DNA from: Paenibacillus jilunlii
GTDB taxonomy: Bacteria > Bacillota > Bacilli > Paenibacillales > Paenibacillaceae
NCBI RefSeq assembly: GCF_900102965.1
Contig: NZ_FNGM01000014.1
Coordinates: forward strand, 33,243-97,242
DNA length: 64,000 nt
Direction: 5' to 3'
A model generated the notes under the pieces. The model was given only the letters and a program-made list of their open reading frames with translations. It ran no database searches and was not told the origin of the DNA. Shown here piece by piece: positions 43,935 to 52,923 of this stretch; within the stretch, counting starts at the first letter, position 1, and each line of letters begins with the position of its first letter. The translations under genes and the position numbers were made by a program.

Positions 43935-44144
43935 TTTTTAGTACCACCAACCCTGCTTCTAATGTTTTCAGCAATACCGTTGTATCACTGCTACGATTAT
44001 AGCGCATCAATGCCAATGCAAATATAGTATTTTTGTGTCGGAACATGACACTTTATGTAAAAATGTGACTAGATAAAAGCATTGAACCAAGGCCCGTGAT
44101 AATGTTACGCTTGAATCAGGACAAACGGACTGGAGCTGAAAGAA

Positions 44145-44576
44145 ATGTCGCAACAAATCGATCCGCTGGTAGAACGTTTAGGGTTATCCATGTGGAAGGT
44201 ACAGCGCAAAATTGCCTCACAAATGTCCCTGCACCAGGAAATCGGACTTACCGTGCCGCAATTTGGCCTGCTTCGCATGATCGCGCAGGAGCAGAATGCG
44301 CGGGTGATCCAGCTCGCGGACAAAATGGAGGTCAAATCCAGTGCGGTAACAGTGATGCTGGACCGTCTGGAACTGCTGGGGCTAAGTGCGCGCGAGCAGG
44401 ATGAACACGACCGCAGAGCCGTCATTGTAACCCTTACCGACAAGGGAGAGAAGCTGCTTGAAGAAGGGAAAAACCGCTTCCTGCTTCTGCTTAGCGAACA
44501 TTTGGCCATCCTGAAGCCGGAAGAGCTGCAAAATTTCGCTGACTATTACCAGATGCTGGACCAGCAGGAACGTTAA
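44145..44576 (+). CDS. MarR-family transcriptional regulator
   Basis: 143 residues with a winged helix-turn-helix: VTVPQFGLL-type start (LTVPQFGLLRMIAQEQN), recognition region VIQLADKMEVKSSAVTVMLDRLELLGL and the wing DEHDRRAVIVTLTDKGEKLLEEG. The ribosome site GGAG lies about 10 bases before ATG. It is monocistronic with its own strong terminator and is divergent from a chemoreceptor gene; its target and ligand are not evident. Confidence 0.92.
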   Translation: MSQQIDPLVERLGLSMWKVQRKIASQMSLHQEIGLTVPQFGLLRMIAQEQNARVIQLADKMEVKSSAVTVMLDRLELLGLSAREQDEHDRRAVIVTLTDKGEKLLEEGKNRFLLLLSEHLAILKPEELQNFADYYQMLDQQER

Positions 44577-44596
44577 CGTTCAATATATGTACGCGC

Positions 44597-44637
44597 ACAA
44601 AGCCGCGCTCCGGTATCCGGAAGCGCGGCTTTGTTTG
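44597..44637 (+). terminator. Terminator between marR and the LtaS-type gene
   Basis: ACAAAGCCGCGCT-CCGG pairs with CCGG-AAGCGCGGCTTTGT around a 3-base loop; TTGTCT follows. It lies between convergent genes and may serve both. Confidence 0.8.
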
Positions 44638-44656
44638 TCTGCTATGCGTTTTTTAG

Positions 44657-46522
44657 TTATTCTGTATCTTTCACTTTATCCGGAAGCTGCGTTACGTAGC
44701 TGTCCGAGAGCTGGCGCAAACGCAGCGCACGGTTGTACTCATCCTCGGTTCCGGCAGGCGCCTTGTTTCCCGAAGCCAGCGTGAACTGTGTATTATCCTC
44801 GAAGCTGTTGCCGGGGATCAGCAGACCGGAGCTGGAAATAAAGGACCCGGTAGGCAGATAATAACGCTGCGGCAGCAGGTTGTACGACTGGCTTGTCAGA
44901 TCCTGGCCGAAGTGAATATTGTTGTCCATGGAAACGCCCAGCAGGCTGGCCGCCGTTGGCATAATATCCACTTCACCGCCGACATGATCAAGGGTTTGCG
45001 TCCCGATCTTGCCTTCCGCATGAATGATCAGCGGGATATTCAGCATATCTGCATATTCATATTCATGACCGTAGATTTCCTTCATCAATTCCTTGTCGTC
45101 ATGATCCAGGGAGTAGATCGGCAGGCCCATATGGTCCCCATAGACCATGATCAGGCTGTTATCCCATACGCCATCTGCCTTAAGCTCATCCACGAACTGA
45201 CCAAAGGCAAAGTCGGCATAATTCTGGGACCGGATATAATCACCGACAAAAGTGCCTTCATACCGTTCCGGCAGCTTCATCTTGTATTTTTCCTCAGGAA
45301 TAGTGAACGGATGATGGGCAGACATCGAAATGACCTGGGCGTAAAATGGCTTGCTGTCTGCATCCATTTCCTTCAGTTTGTCTGCGGTCTTGCGGTAGAG
45401 CGCTTCGTCGGAAGGCCCGAAGAAAAAGGTATCCTCGTCCCCGAAGAACTTATGGTCGTAATAATGCTCCCAGCCGAGAGAGCTGTACAGCTCCCCGCGG
45501 TTCCAGAATTCCACATCATTGGTATGGAAGGTAGCTGTCTGGTAGCCGTTTTCCTTCAAAAGACGCGGCAGGCTGGGCAGCTCCTTGTCGACATACGCCA
45601 TGGTAGCCGCACCCTGCGGCGGAATGTAGAAGGAGGAGTTGACCACGAACTCGGCATCCGATGTGTTCCCTTGGCCAACCATTTGATAAAAATTAGGGAG
45701 ATACAGACTGTTCTCCATCAGACGGTTCAGATTGGGCGTAATTTCGTGGCCGTCTACCTTAAGTCCAAGCAGGAAGCTCTGGAATGATTCCAATTGAATA
45801 ATAATCAGATTCTTGCCTTTGGCTGCTCCCTGAAGCGGCGAGACCGCAGCAGGATCGATCCCCTTGAGCTTGTTGATGGCCTCCTGCGTGATTTCGCTGG
45901 CATTCACAAGCGCAGGTTTGTCTTTGGCAAAAATCGTGTACGCCTCATAATTCAGGATGCCCATCTCCTGCGCCTTCTTGATCTCGTTCATGCTGGCCTT
46001 GTTGGGCAGGATATTGAATAGGCAAAGGGCCAGCGAGACTGCGAACAGAAGACTGTGCGAGAGTTTTCCGCCGCGGTGATTAATGTTATCCTTCTTGTAG
46101 GCCCGGCCCTTCTTATTGAAAAAGAAATAGATGCCGAGGACAATAATATCGGCAAATATCAGCAGATAATACGGGTCCATCAGGGAGAATACGCTGTTGC
46201 GGACAGCGGTAACCTGATTCACCTGCTCCGCCGCATGGTAAGTGACGATAACCCCATAATATTTAAAGTACATAATGGCGGCAAAAAAGATTGCGGTGAC
46301 GAGCAGATTGACCGTCATGTAATAGCCAAGCTTCCGTTTGGAAGCGAAGCGTTCGATAAGGGCGAACAAGGCCCAGACAAAAGGAATCTCCGTTAAGAGT
46401 GTTTTCCAGGAGAGGAGATCTCCAAAAATTACGCCCCAGGCCAGAAAACTCTTCAGGACAAAAAGAATGGAGAAAAATACGAATGGTTTGATCAGCCATC
46501 GTTTTATGGTTAAGGATGACAC
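44657..46522 (-). CDS. ltaS: LtaS-family sulfatase-fold glycerophosphotransferase
   Basis: About 621 residues: five N-terminal membrane helices (to about 190) and an extracellular sulfatase-type domain with the metal-binding site IIQLESFQ, nucleophile Thr in GQGNTSDAEFVVNSSF, WGRGEL-like region, VYGDHMG and HHPFTIP. It polymerises glycerolphosphate on the outer face (lipoteichoic acid synthase or primase). I prefer the GTG at 46522 with an AGAAGG site upstream; in-frame ATGs at 46543 and 46582 would add 7 or 20 residues with a less typical hydrophobic start. Which LtaS subgroup it belongs to is unresolved. Confidence 0.88.
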   Translation of the reverse strand: MSSLTIKRWLIKPFVFFSILFVLKSFLAWGVIFGDLLSWKTLLTEIPFVWALFALIERFASKRKLGYYMTVNLLVTAIFFAAIMYFKYYGVIVTYHAAEQVNQVTAVRNSVFSLMDPYYLLIFADIIVLGIYFFFNKKGRAYKKDNINHRGGKLSHSLLFAVSLALCLFNILPNKASMNEIKKAQEMGILNYEAYTIFAKDKPALVNASEITQEAINKLKGIDPAAVSPLQGAAKGKNLIIIQLESFQSFLLGLKVDGHEITPNLNRLMENSLYLPNFYQMVGQGNTSDAEFVVNSSFYIPPQGAATMAYVDKELPSLPRLLKENGYQTATFHTNDVEFWNRGELYSSLGWEHYYDHKFFGDEDTFFFGPSDEALYRKTADKLKEMDADSKPFYAQVISMSAHHPFTIPEEKYKMKLPERYEGTFVGDYIRSQNYADFAFGQFVDELKADGVWDNSLIMVYGDHMGLPIYSLDHDDKELMKEIYGHEYEYADMLNIPLIIHAEGKIGTQTLDHVGGEVDIMPTAASLLGVSMDNNIHFGQDLTSQSYNLLPQRYYLPTGSFISSSGLLIPGNSFEDNTQFTLASGNKAPAGTEDEYNRALRLRQLSDSYVTQLPDKVKDTE

Positions 46523-46802
46523 AGCTTCGCCTTCTTTCTGCATAATGAAACACCAATTCCCGGCTAGTAGGAAGCAGCGCAAGACACAACAATACCATTA
46601 TCAATAGTCCTTATTATGCAGCGCTGGGAGAGGAATGTCAAAAATCAGAATTGCCGTATACCCACCCCGTAAGGCGCATTTTGAAATGCCGCCATGTGAA
46701 GCGGGGAATATCAACTCTTAATGAGGTTAAACCGGGAAAAAAGGACGGAAATGGCCTTGTCGGACAAAAAAGGCGCGCGGGCAACGGGAAGGAGGACGGG
46801 AC

Positions 46803-49112
46803 ATGGACAATGCAGAGATAGCTCTTTCGGTAAGAACGCTGGTGGAGTATGCCTTCAGCAGCGGCAGTCTGGAGCCGGGTTTCCGCAGCGGTGCGGCGAT
46901 GGCGGAAGGCACGCGTATTCATCAGCATATCCAGAAGCAATATAAAGAAGGGGACCGCAAAGAGGTCTACCTCAAGACAGAAATTCCGTATGAGGGCCTT
47001 CTCTTTATCATCGATGGACGCTGTGACGGTTTGTTGGCCGGAGAGGATGGCAGGCTCATTGTAGAGGAAATCAAGTCCATAGCCGGACCCCTGGATTCCA
47101 CGATGGAAGGGAAGGAGGTTCACTGGGCGCAAGGGTTTATGTATGCCTATATGATAGCGGTAGATCAGGAGCTTTCTTCTATTGAAGTTAAGCTTACCTA
47201 TGTGATGAGAGGCAGTGATGAGCAGCACAGCCTGTACAGGACTGCCACCCGGGAAGAGCTGGAGGCCTTTGCCGCCGGAACGGTAGCCCGATATGCGCCT
47301 TATGCCAAGCTGAGGGTACGTCATGAAGCGCGGAGGGGGGAGAGCATCCGGCGTCTGTCTTTTCCGTTCCAGGACTACCGGCAGGGCCAGCGGCATTTCG
47401 CTGCCGCCGTGTACAAGACGGTTGCTGAAGGTGTTAATCTGTTCGCCCAGGCACCCACAGGCATCGGTAAAACGATGTCGACCCTTTTTCCTGCGGTAAA
47501 AGCACTGGGCGAGGGGATCGCGGCGGGGATCTTCTACTTAACCGCGAAGACGGTTAACCGCTTTGCGGCGCAGGAGGCGGTCCTGCTGCTGATTGGCGGC
47601 GGCCTTCAGCTGCATGCCATCACGCTGACTGCCAAGGAGAAAGCCTGCTTCCGTGAGGAAGGGCTCTGCAGCAAGGAGGGCTGCCCGTTTGCCGAGGGCT
47701 ATTATGACCGGGTGAATGCGGCTGTGCTGGACATGCTGGAGCATGAAACATTGATGACCCAGGAGGTCATCGCCGTCTATGCCCGGCGGCATATGGTGTG
47801 TCCATTTGAATTCTCGCTGGACGCTGCCTATGCCTGCGACCTGGTCATTTGTGATTACAATTATATTTATGACCCCCGGATCAGTCTGAAACGGCTCCCG
47901 GAGGAACGCAAGAAGAAGACGGTGCTGCTGGTGGATGAGGCCCACAACCTGGTGGACCGGGGCAGGGAAATGTTCTCCGCCTCGTTGACCAAGGCGCCGT
48001 TCCTGAACCTGCAACGGCAGTATAAAACGGTTACCCCTGCATTAAGCGCAGCAGCCAAAGCGGTGAATGGCTTTTTCATTGCCCTGCGCAAAAACTGCAA
48101 TGAAAACGGGGAGGGACAATGGGCTGAATATCCCGGGGAATTGCCGCAGCTGCTGGAGGCGTTTGCCGCTGAGGCAGAAATGGAGCTGGCAAGCCCATCC
48201 TCCGCCCTCATTGCTCTGCCCGAGGATGGGGAAGGCGGCCTGCTGGATACCTATTATGCGGTCCAGGGTATGCTGCGCACCTTCAAAACCTATGATGAAC
48301 GGTATGTTACCTACGCAGAGGTTAGGCGCGGCGATGTGTTCCTGAAGCTGTTCAATCTGGACCCTTCACATCTGCTTCAGCAGATGGCCAAAGGCTTCCG
48401 CAGCCAGATTCTTTTCTCGGCGACACTTTCGCCGATGTCCTATTACCGGGACATGATTGGTGCAGCGGAAGAGGACTACAGCCTGCGTGTAGCTTCTCCG
48501 TTTCACAAGGAGCAATGGGAAGTGTCCGTAGTTCCGGTATCCACCCGTTATCATGACCGCGCCGACTCTCTGATCCCGCTGAGCGATGCGCTGCGCGGGA
48601 TGGTTGGAAGGAAGGGGAATTATCTTGTGTTTTTCCCGTCCTATGCTTATTTGCAGAACGTCTTCGAGGTGTTCACGGACAAGTATCCTGAGATCACGAC
48701 GCTGGTGCAGGGAAGCGGAATGAGTGAGCAGGCCCGTGAGGCGTTTCTCGCTTCTTTCCGTCCCGATAATCCGCAGACGCTGCTTGGTTTCGCGGTGCTT
48801 GGCGGGATTTTCTCGGAGGGCGTTGATTTGCCCGGGGACCGCCTGAACGGCGTAATGATTGTTGGCGTAGGCCTGCCGCAGGTCGGACTGGAACGCAATC
48901 TGCTGCGCGGATATTTTGGGTCCCAAGGCAAGAACGGCTTTGACTATGCCTACGTCTATCCGGGCATGTGCAAAGTGCAGCAGGCCGGTGGAAGACTGAT
49001 CCGCAGTGAGAGTGACAGCGGCATTATCGTGCTGGCGGATGACCGTTTTCTGCAGCAGTCCTATGCAGACCTGCTCCCCGAAGAATGGCGGGACTACCTT
49101 ATCCGGACCTAA
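46803..49112 (+). CDS. PD-(D/E)XK nuclease-XPD/DinG-type helicase fusion
   Basis: 769 residues. The first 120 or so residues resemble a PD-(D/E)XK nuclease (an E in EIPYEG, IDGRCDG and VEEIKSI form the acidic/lysine set). The rest is an XPD/DinG-like superfamily 2 helicase: Walker A APTGIGKT at about 218-225, DEAHN near 378, and later motifs LFSATLSPMSYY, LVFFPSYAYLQNVFE and QQAGGRLIRS. Four cysteines between the Walker A and DEAH motifs (C near 281, LCSKEGC near 288-293, C in MVCPF near 332) look like the XPD 4Fe-4S cluster. A strong AAGGAGG site precedes ATG. A DNA repair or replication-restart role is likely, but the exact pathway is not known. Confidence 0.88.
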   Translation: MDNAEIALSVRTLVEYAFSSGSLEPGFRSGAAMAEGTRIHQHIQKQYKEGDRKEVYLKTEIPYEGLLFIIDGRCDGLLAGEDGRLIVEEIKSIAGPLDSTMEGKEVHWAQGFMYAYMIAVDQELSSIEVKLTYVMRGSDEQHSLYRTATREELEAFAAGTVARYAPYAKLRVRHEARRGESIRRLSFPFQDYRQGQRHFAAAVYKTVAEGVNLFAQAPTGIGKTMSTLFPAVKALGEGIAAGIFYLTAKTVNRFAAQEAVLLLIGGGLQLHAITLTAKEKACFREEGLCSKEGCPFAEGYYDRVNAAVLDMLEHETLMTQEVIAVYARRHMVCPFEFSLDAAYACDLVICDYNYIYDPRISLKRLPEERKKKTVLLVDEAHNLVDRGREMFSASLTKAPFLNLQRQYKTVTPALSAAAKAVNGFFIALRKNCNENGEGQWAEYPGELPQLLEAFAAEAEMELASPSSALIALPEDGEGGLLDTYYAVQGMLRTFKTYDERYVTYAEVRRGDVFLKLFNLDPSHLLQQMAKGFRSQILFSATLSPMSYYRDMIGAAEEDYSLRVASPFHKEQWEVSVVPVSTRYHDRADSLIPLSDALRGMVGRKGNYLVFFPSYAYLQNVFEVFTDKYPEITTLVQGSGMSEQAREAFLASFRPDNPQTLLGFAVLGGIFSEGVDLPGDRLNGVMIVGVGLPQVGLERNLLRGYFGSQGKNGFDYAYVYPGMCKVQQAGGRLIRSESDSGIIVLADDRFLQQSYADLLPEEWRDYLIRT

Positions 49113-49166
49113 GCGGGTATAATCTTTGAAAAGGTATACATTCGAGAATTCCAGGAGGTAAGAAGG

Positions 49167-50135
49167 ATGACACTCAATATAGGAATTGTAGGCACCGGCT
49201 GGTTCTCTAAGGTGCATGCCGATTTGCTGTCAGGAATGGAGGATGTGAAGCTGCGGGCAGTCTGCGGCAGCAGCAAGCAAAAGGGCGAAGACATGGCTGG
49301 TCCCTACGGCGCTGAAGGGTACGGGGAAATTACAGAGATGCTGGATGCCCACAAGCTGGATGCCGTATATATTTGTGTGCCTCCGCAGTCGCATGGAGCC
49401 ATTGAGCGGGCGCTGATCCGCAGGGAAATCCCCTTTTTTGTGGAGAAACCGCTGGGTTCGAGCACGGAGATTCCGGCCAGCCTGCTGCAGGATATCCAGG
49501 AGCATGGGCTGCTGACCTCGGTTGGCTACCACTTCCGGTATGAGGAGAATATCGCACGGCTGAAGCAATTACTCAGCGGCGACAAGGTAGGGATGATCGT
49601 GGGACAATGGATGGGCAGCATGCCGGGCGTTGCCTGGTGGCGCGACCAGGAGCAGTCCGGCGGACAATTTACCGAGCAGACCACCCATATTGTCGATCTG
49701 CTGCGTTATCTGGGCGGCGAGGTAACGGAGGTTTACGGCATGTTCGGCAACCGCATTATGCATGAGCAGCATGAAGGTGTTACGGTAGCCGATGTGGGCA
49801 CGGTCTCGCTTAAGCTGGACAACGGTATTGTTGCGAATATCTCAAATACTTGTGTACTGCCGGGAGAGGTCGGACAAGTAGGTCTTAGCTTCTATAACGA
49901 CAAGGGGCTGCTGGATTGGAATCCGGACCGGCTGATGGAGGTGCGCAGCGGCGACAGCAAGGAATACGTAAGTTCCGGCAATCCTTATGCAGCCGAGAGC
50001 GAGGCGTTCCTGCATGCGGTGCGGACCGGCGACCGTTCGCGTATTCTCAGCGATTACGAAGACGGCTATAAGACGCTGAAGGTAACCTGCGCTGCCTATG
50101 AATCCGCGAAAAGCGGATTGCCGGTGAAGCTATAG
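49167..50135 (+). CDS. Gfo/Idh/MocA-family oxidoreductase
   Basis: 322 residues: Rossmann start LNIGIVGTGWFSKVHADLL, CVPPQSHGAIERALI, the EKPLGSS motif, GYHFRYEENIARL, and WWRDQEQSGGQFTEQTTHIVDLLRYLGGEV. NAD(P)-dependent sugar or cyclitol dehydrogenase is the general family role; the substrate is unknown. An AGGAGG ribosome site precedes ATG. It follows the helicase gene by 54 bases and ends in a terminator. Confidence 0.9.
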   Translation: MTLNIGIVGTGWFSKVHADLLSGMEDVKLRAVCGSSKQKGEDMAGPYGAEGYGEITEMLDAHKLDAVYICVPPQSHGAIERALIRREIPFFVEKPLGSSTEIPASLLQDIQEHGLLTSVGYHFRYEENIARLKQLLSGDKVGMIVGQWMGSMPGVAWWRDQEQSGGQFTEQTTHIVDLLRYLGGEVTEVYGMFGNRIMHEQHEGVTVADVGTVSLKLDNGIVANISNTCVLPGEVGQVGLSFYNDKGLLDWNPDRLMEVRSGDSKEYVSSGNPYAAESEAFLHAVRTGDRSRILSDYEDGYKTLKVTCAAYESAKSGLPVKL

Positions 50136-50170
50136 GGACAACGAACCAGCAGGTTCATATGCGAAAAAGA

Positions 50171-50204
50171 GACCAGACCGCTCTGGTGAGCGGTCTGGTC
50201 TTTG
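50171..50204. terminator. Bidirectional terminator between the oxidoreductase and lrgB
   Basis: GACCAGACCGCT pairs with AGCGGTCTGGTC around a 6-base loop (50171-50200). TTT follows on the plus strand and TCTCTTTTTC on the minus strand, so it can end both convergent transcripts. Confidence 0.85.
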
Positions 50205-50221
50205 GCCCAAGCCGGGACGGC

Positions 50222-50905
50222 CTAGTGGAGGAAAACCGCGAGGAGAGCCGGCGCTAGTCCAATCGAGAGCAGGGCCGTCAGAATCATCGCGATACTGGAG
50301 ATGGTGCCGGTCAGCGAACTCAGCTCGAAGGCTTTGGAGGTGCCCGTACCATGTGCGGCGGTTCCCAGCGATACACCGCGCGCAATTTCGTTGTCAATGC
50401 GGAAGAGGCGCAGCACGGAAGGCCCCATCAGCGTACCGAGCACTCCGGTTAAAATTACGAATACTGCCGTAATGCTCGGAACGCCCCCAATGCTTTGCGA
50501 GATGCTCATGGCGATCGGTGTGGTGACCGAACGAGGTACCAGGCTGGTTGCCAGATCGCCGCTCAGATGCATCCATTTAGCCAGCAGCATCGAGGAGAGC
50601 ACAGCCATAACCGTCCCTGACAGCACGCCTGCCGCAATTTCGGCAGCATGTTTTTTCAGTACCTTGAAGTTTTTATGAAGAGGGATTGCAAAGGCAATGG
50701 TTGCCGGCTGCAGCAGATCCGTAAGCCATTTGCCTCCCGCATTGTAGGATTCATAGGGAATTCCTGTTAAGAGCAGAAAGCTGATAATCAGCAGCGGTGT
50801 GATGATAAGCGGTGAAGCATACATCTTGCTGCTGGAAGCATAGATTCGCTTGGCCAGCAGATACACAGCGACAGTCAATACAAGCAGCAACAGTCCAGTC
50901 ATCAT
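50222..50905 (-). CDS. lrgB: LrgB/CidB-family membrane protein
   Basis: 227 residues, LrgB family: opening membrane helices, a TIAFAIPLHKNFKVLKKHAAEI stretch, LAKWMHLSGDLATSLVPRSVTTPIAMSIS and VSLGTAAHGTGTSKAFE, which are the hallmark LrgB segments. With the partner encoded upstream (four-base overlap) it forms the holin/antiholin-like pair that affects murein hydrolase activity and, in other Bacilli, pyruvate uptake. The operon is divergent from a LysR regulator gene. Confidence 0.93.
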   Translation of the reverse strand: MMTGLLLLVLTVAVYLLAKRIYASSSKMYASPLIITPLLIISFLLLTGIPYESYNAGGKWLTDLLQPATIAFAIPLHKNFKVLKKHAAEIAAGVLSGTVMAVLSSMLLAKWMHLSGDLATSLVPRSVTTPIAMSISQSIGGVPSITAVFVILTGVLGTLMGPSVLRLFRIDNEIARGVSLGTAAHGTGTSKAFELSSLTGTISSIAMILTALLSIGLAPALLAVFLH

Positions 50906-51273
50906 GATTCTCTACGCTCCTTTGCTTTTGATATAGCTCCCGTAAGCAGCCCTGAGCTGGCCATTACAGCGAAGGTACCGACAATCACAACCGCCAGCAC
51001 CTGCAGGCCGTCTGATTCGAGCAGCTTGGAGTATTTCATAACACCTATAGCTGAAGGGATAAAGAACAGCAGCAGCTCGGCGAGCAGCCAGGAGGCTCCA
51101 GCTTCTACCCAGTTCAGACGGATGACTCCGGACTCCAGCAGCAGGAACAATAGGATCATGCCGATGATGCTTCCGGGAATGGGAATATGAAGGAATGGGG
51201 TTAATACATTAATGAGCATCGAGAACACGGTGAGTCCAGCTACCTGCAGCAAGCCTAGACCTAGCTTTTTCAT
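50902..51273 (-). CDS. cidA: CidA/LrgA-family holin-like protein
   Basis: 123 residues, four membrane helices; IPIPGSIIGMILLFLLL is the CidA/LrgA signature and FFIPSAIGVMKY follows. AAAGGAACG precedes the start. It overlaps lrgB by four bases and is likely cotranscribed. Whether it acts like CidA or LrgA cannot be decided from sequence. A palindromic repeat lies in the divergent gap upstream. Confidence 0.92.
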   Translation of the reverse strand: MKKLGLGLLQVAGLTVFSMLINVLTPFLHIPIPGSIIGMILLFLLLESGVIRLNWVEAGASWLLAELLLFFIPSAIGVMKYSKLLESDGLQVLAVVIVGTFAVMASSGLLTGAISKAKERRES

Positions 51274-51330
51274 AAGGCTTCGTTCCTTTCATGAAATAGA
51301 AGAACACTTCCGTTAACCTTCTATTTTTGA

Positions 51331-51378
51331 AAAAACGGAAGCCGCCTTCTTGCAGAGGACGGCGCGGCCGTTTTTCTT
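51331..51378. repeat. Palindromic repeat copy 6
   Basis: AAAAACGG at the left and CCGTTTTT at the right enclose a CCGCCTTC...GAGGACGGCG centre, in the divergent gap between cidA and the LysR gene. It has the same layout as the copies near 20081 and 35638. Confidence 0.5.
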
Positions 51379-51389
51379 ATTACTGAAAG

Positions 51390-51418
51390 TTTACATCCTT
51401 TTCTTTCATAGGTAAAAT
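51390..51418 (+). promoter_or_regulatory. Promoter of the LysR gene
   Basis: TTTACA (51390-51395) and TAAAAT (51413-51418) with a 17-base spacer; a start near 51425 leaves a leader of about 46 bases before the TTG start codon. Confidence 0.5.
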
Positions 51419-51470
51419 GAATAGATCGAATATGTAACATTCCACTCATCTATACATGGAGGCGAAAAAA

Positions 51471-52394
51471 TTGGATATCCGGCAGCTGCAGTATTTCGTC
51501 CAGGTGGCCAGGCTAAACAGCTTTTCCAGAGCTGCGGAATCCCTGTATATCTCCCAGCCCACCATCAGCAAAATGATCCGCAATTTAGAGGTTGAGCTGG
51601 GGGCCGATCTCTTTTACCGTGAAGGAAAAAGCATCCGGCTGACAGATGCCGGAGAGATTCTGCTGACCAAAGCACAGAATATTGTGGAATCTTTCACGAG
51701 CCTGTCTTCGGAGCTGGACAGTCTGCGCAATCTGAAGCAGGGGCATATCCGCATCGGGCTGCCGCCTATGGTGGGGGCAAGCTTCTTCCCCGCAGTCATC
51801 GGTGAATTTCACCGCCGCTACCCGGATGTGACCATCCGTCTGCACGAAGATGGAGCCAAAAAAGTGGAGGATGACGTGGAAACCGGACTGCTCGATATCG
51901 GGGCCATCGTCCTGCCGGTGAATACAGCCATATTCCATTGCTTTACCTTTGTGGAAGAGAAGCTTGAGCTTCTGGTGCCGGCAGGCCACCGTTTGGCGGG
52001 CAGAGCCTCCGTGCCGCTGAGGGAATTGGCTGAAGAGGAGTTCGTGTTGTTCCGGGAGGATTTTGCGCTGCATGACCGGATTATTACGGAGTGTGTCAAG
52101 ACGGGATTTCAGCCAAAGGTCGTATATGAGAGTTCGCAGTGGGATTTAATCAGCCGGATGGTGGAGGCAGGAATGGGGATTGCCCTGCTTCCGGAGAGAA
52201 TCTGCCGGGACATGGACCGCACGCGGGTATCCGTGGTTCCGCTGACTGAGCCTGTAATCCCCTGGCAGCTGGGCATGATCTGGCGCAGAGACCGCTACTT
52301 GTCTTTTGCCGCACGCGAGTGGATTCATTTTGCCATGGGAGTATTGGGGGAGCGTTACCTCCCGCCTGGAGAAGCCGGACAGCCTGAATTGTGA
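51471..52394 (+). CDS. cidR: LysR-family regulator, probable CidR
   Basis: 307 residues from TTG 51471, chosen because GGAGG is 8 bases upstream and the resulting MDIRQLQYFVQVARLNSFSRAAESLYISQPTISKMIRNLE start matches the family; an ATG at 51456 lies over that ribosome site. A substrate-binding domain follows at about 90-295. The divergent cidA-lrgB pair points to CidR, which in staphylococci and bacilli activates cid/lrg genes in response to acetate and overflow metabolism. Assignment rests on family likeness and gene order. Confidence 0.85.
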   Translation: MDIRQLQYFVQVARLNSFSRAAESLYISQPTISKMIRNLEVELGADLFYREGKSIRLTDAGEILLTKAQNIVESFTSLSSELDSLRNLKQGHIRIGLPPMVGASFFPAVIGEFHRRYPDVTIRLHEDGAKKVEDDVETGLLDIGAIVLPVNTAIFHCFTFVEEKLELLVPAGHRLAGRASVPLRELAEEEFVLFREDFALHDRIITECVKTGFQPKVVYESSQWDLISRMVEAGMGIALLPERICRDMDRTRVSVVPLTEPVIPWQLGMIWRRDRYLSFAAREWIHFAMGVLGERYLPPGEAGQPEL

Positions 52395-52504
52395 AAATAG
52401 GTTTGGATGCTGATCGACATTTTTTTCTTTTTTTTCAAAATATGTTTTTTGGCATCATGACTTATGATAGAGGGGAAGTTGATCAGGAGAGAAGGTGAGT
52501 AACC

Positions 52505-52789
52505 GTGAACCTTTACCAGAATTCGTCCGCTGAACTTGGAAAAGAGTATAGAGAAGATGAGCTGTATATAACTATAGAGAGTCTTAGATCTGAACTGTTG
52601 GAGGTTGCACAGGAACGCAGTCTTAGCGACCATGCGGTCCTGGAGCTCAGTCAGCGGCTGGACGGTTATATCGTGCTTGCCCAGAACAAAATGATGGAAA
52701 GTCTGCGCAGCCGCAAGAACGCTGCTGCCGCTTACGGAAAGAAAACCAAGAGCCAGAGAATTCGCAATAATGCTGTGCTGCAGCAATAG
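52505..52789 (+). CDS. Spo0E-like aspartyl-phosphate phosphatase
   Basis: 94 residues from a GTG start with a GAAGGTGAG site. Two helices flank the family core: SLRSELLEVA and then LSQRLDGYIVLAQ, which fits the Spo0E SQxLDxxI motif with its essential Asp. Members dephosphorylate Spo0A-P and delay sporulation. It is followed by its own terminator and then by a peptide-receptor-type regulator, so the region may link sporulation and cell-cell signalling. A GC-poor basic tail is present. Confidence 0.82.
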   Translation: MNLYQNSSAELGKEYREDELYITIESLRSELLEVAQERSLSDHAVLELSQRLDGYIVLAQNKMMESLRSRKNAAAAYGKKTKSQRIRNNAVLQQ

Positions 52790-52822
52790 CCTATCCTCGG
52801 ACATAAACTTGTTACAAATAAA

Positions 52823-52850
52823 GGCCCCACTTTGTGGGGTCATTTTGTTG
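52823..52850 (+). terminator. Terminator of the Spo0E-like gene
   Basis: GGCCCCAC pairs with GTGGGGTC around a 2-4 base loop and is followed by ATTTTGTT. Confidence 0.65.
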
Positions 52851-52876
52851 TACTTTCTATAGTCATCACCTATAAT
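52848..52876 (+). promoter_or_regulatory. Promoter of the HTH-TPR receptor gene
   Basis: TTGTAC (52848-52853) and TATAAT (52871-52876) with a 17-base spacer. The start would be near 52883, leaving a 40-base leader with a GGAGGAGGTG ribosome site. Confidence 0.6.
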
Positions 52877-52923
52877 GTCAATTAATAGAAGGTTAATCTT
52901 GAAATTAACGGAGGAGGTGCCGG

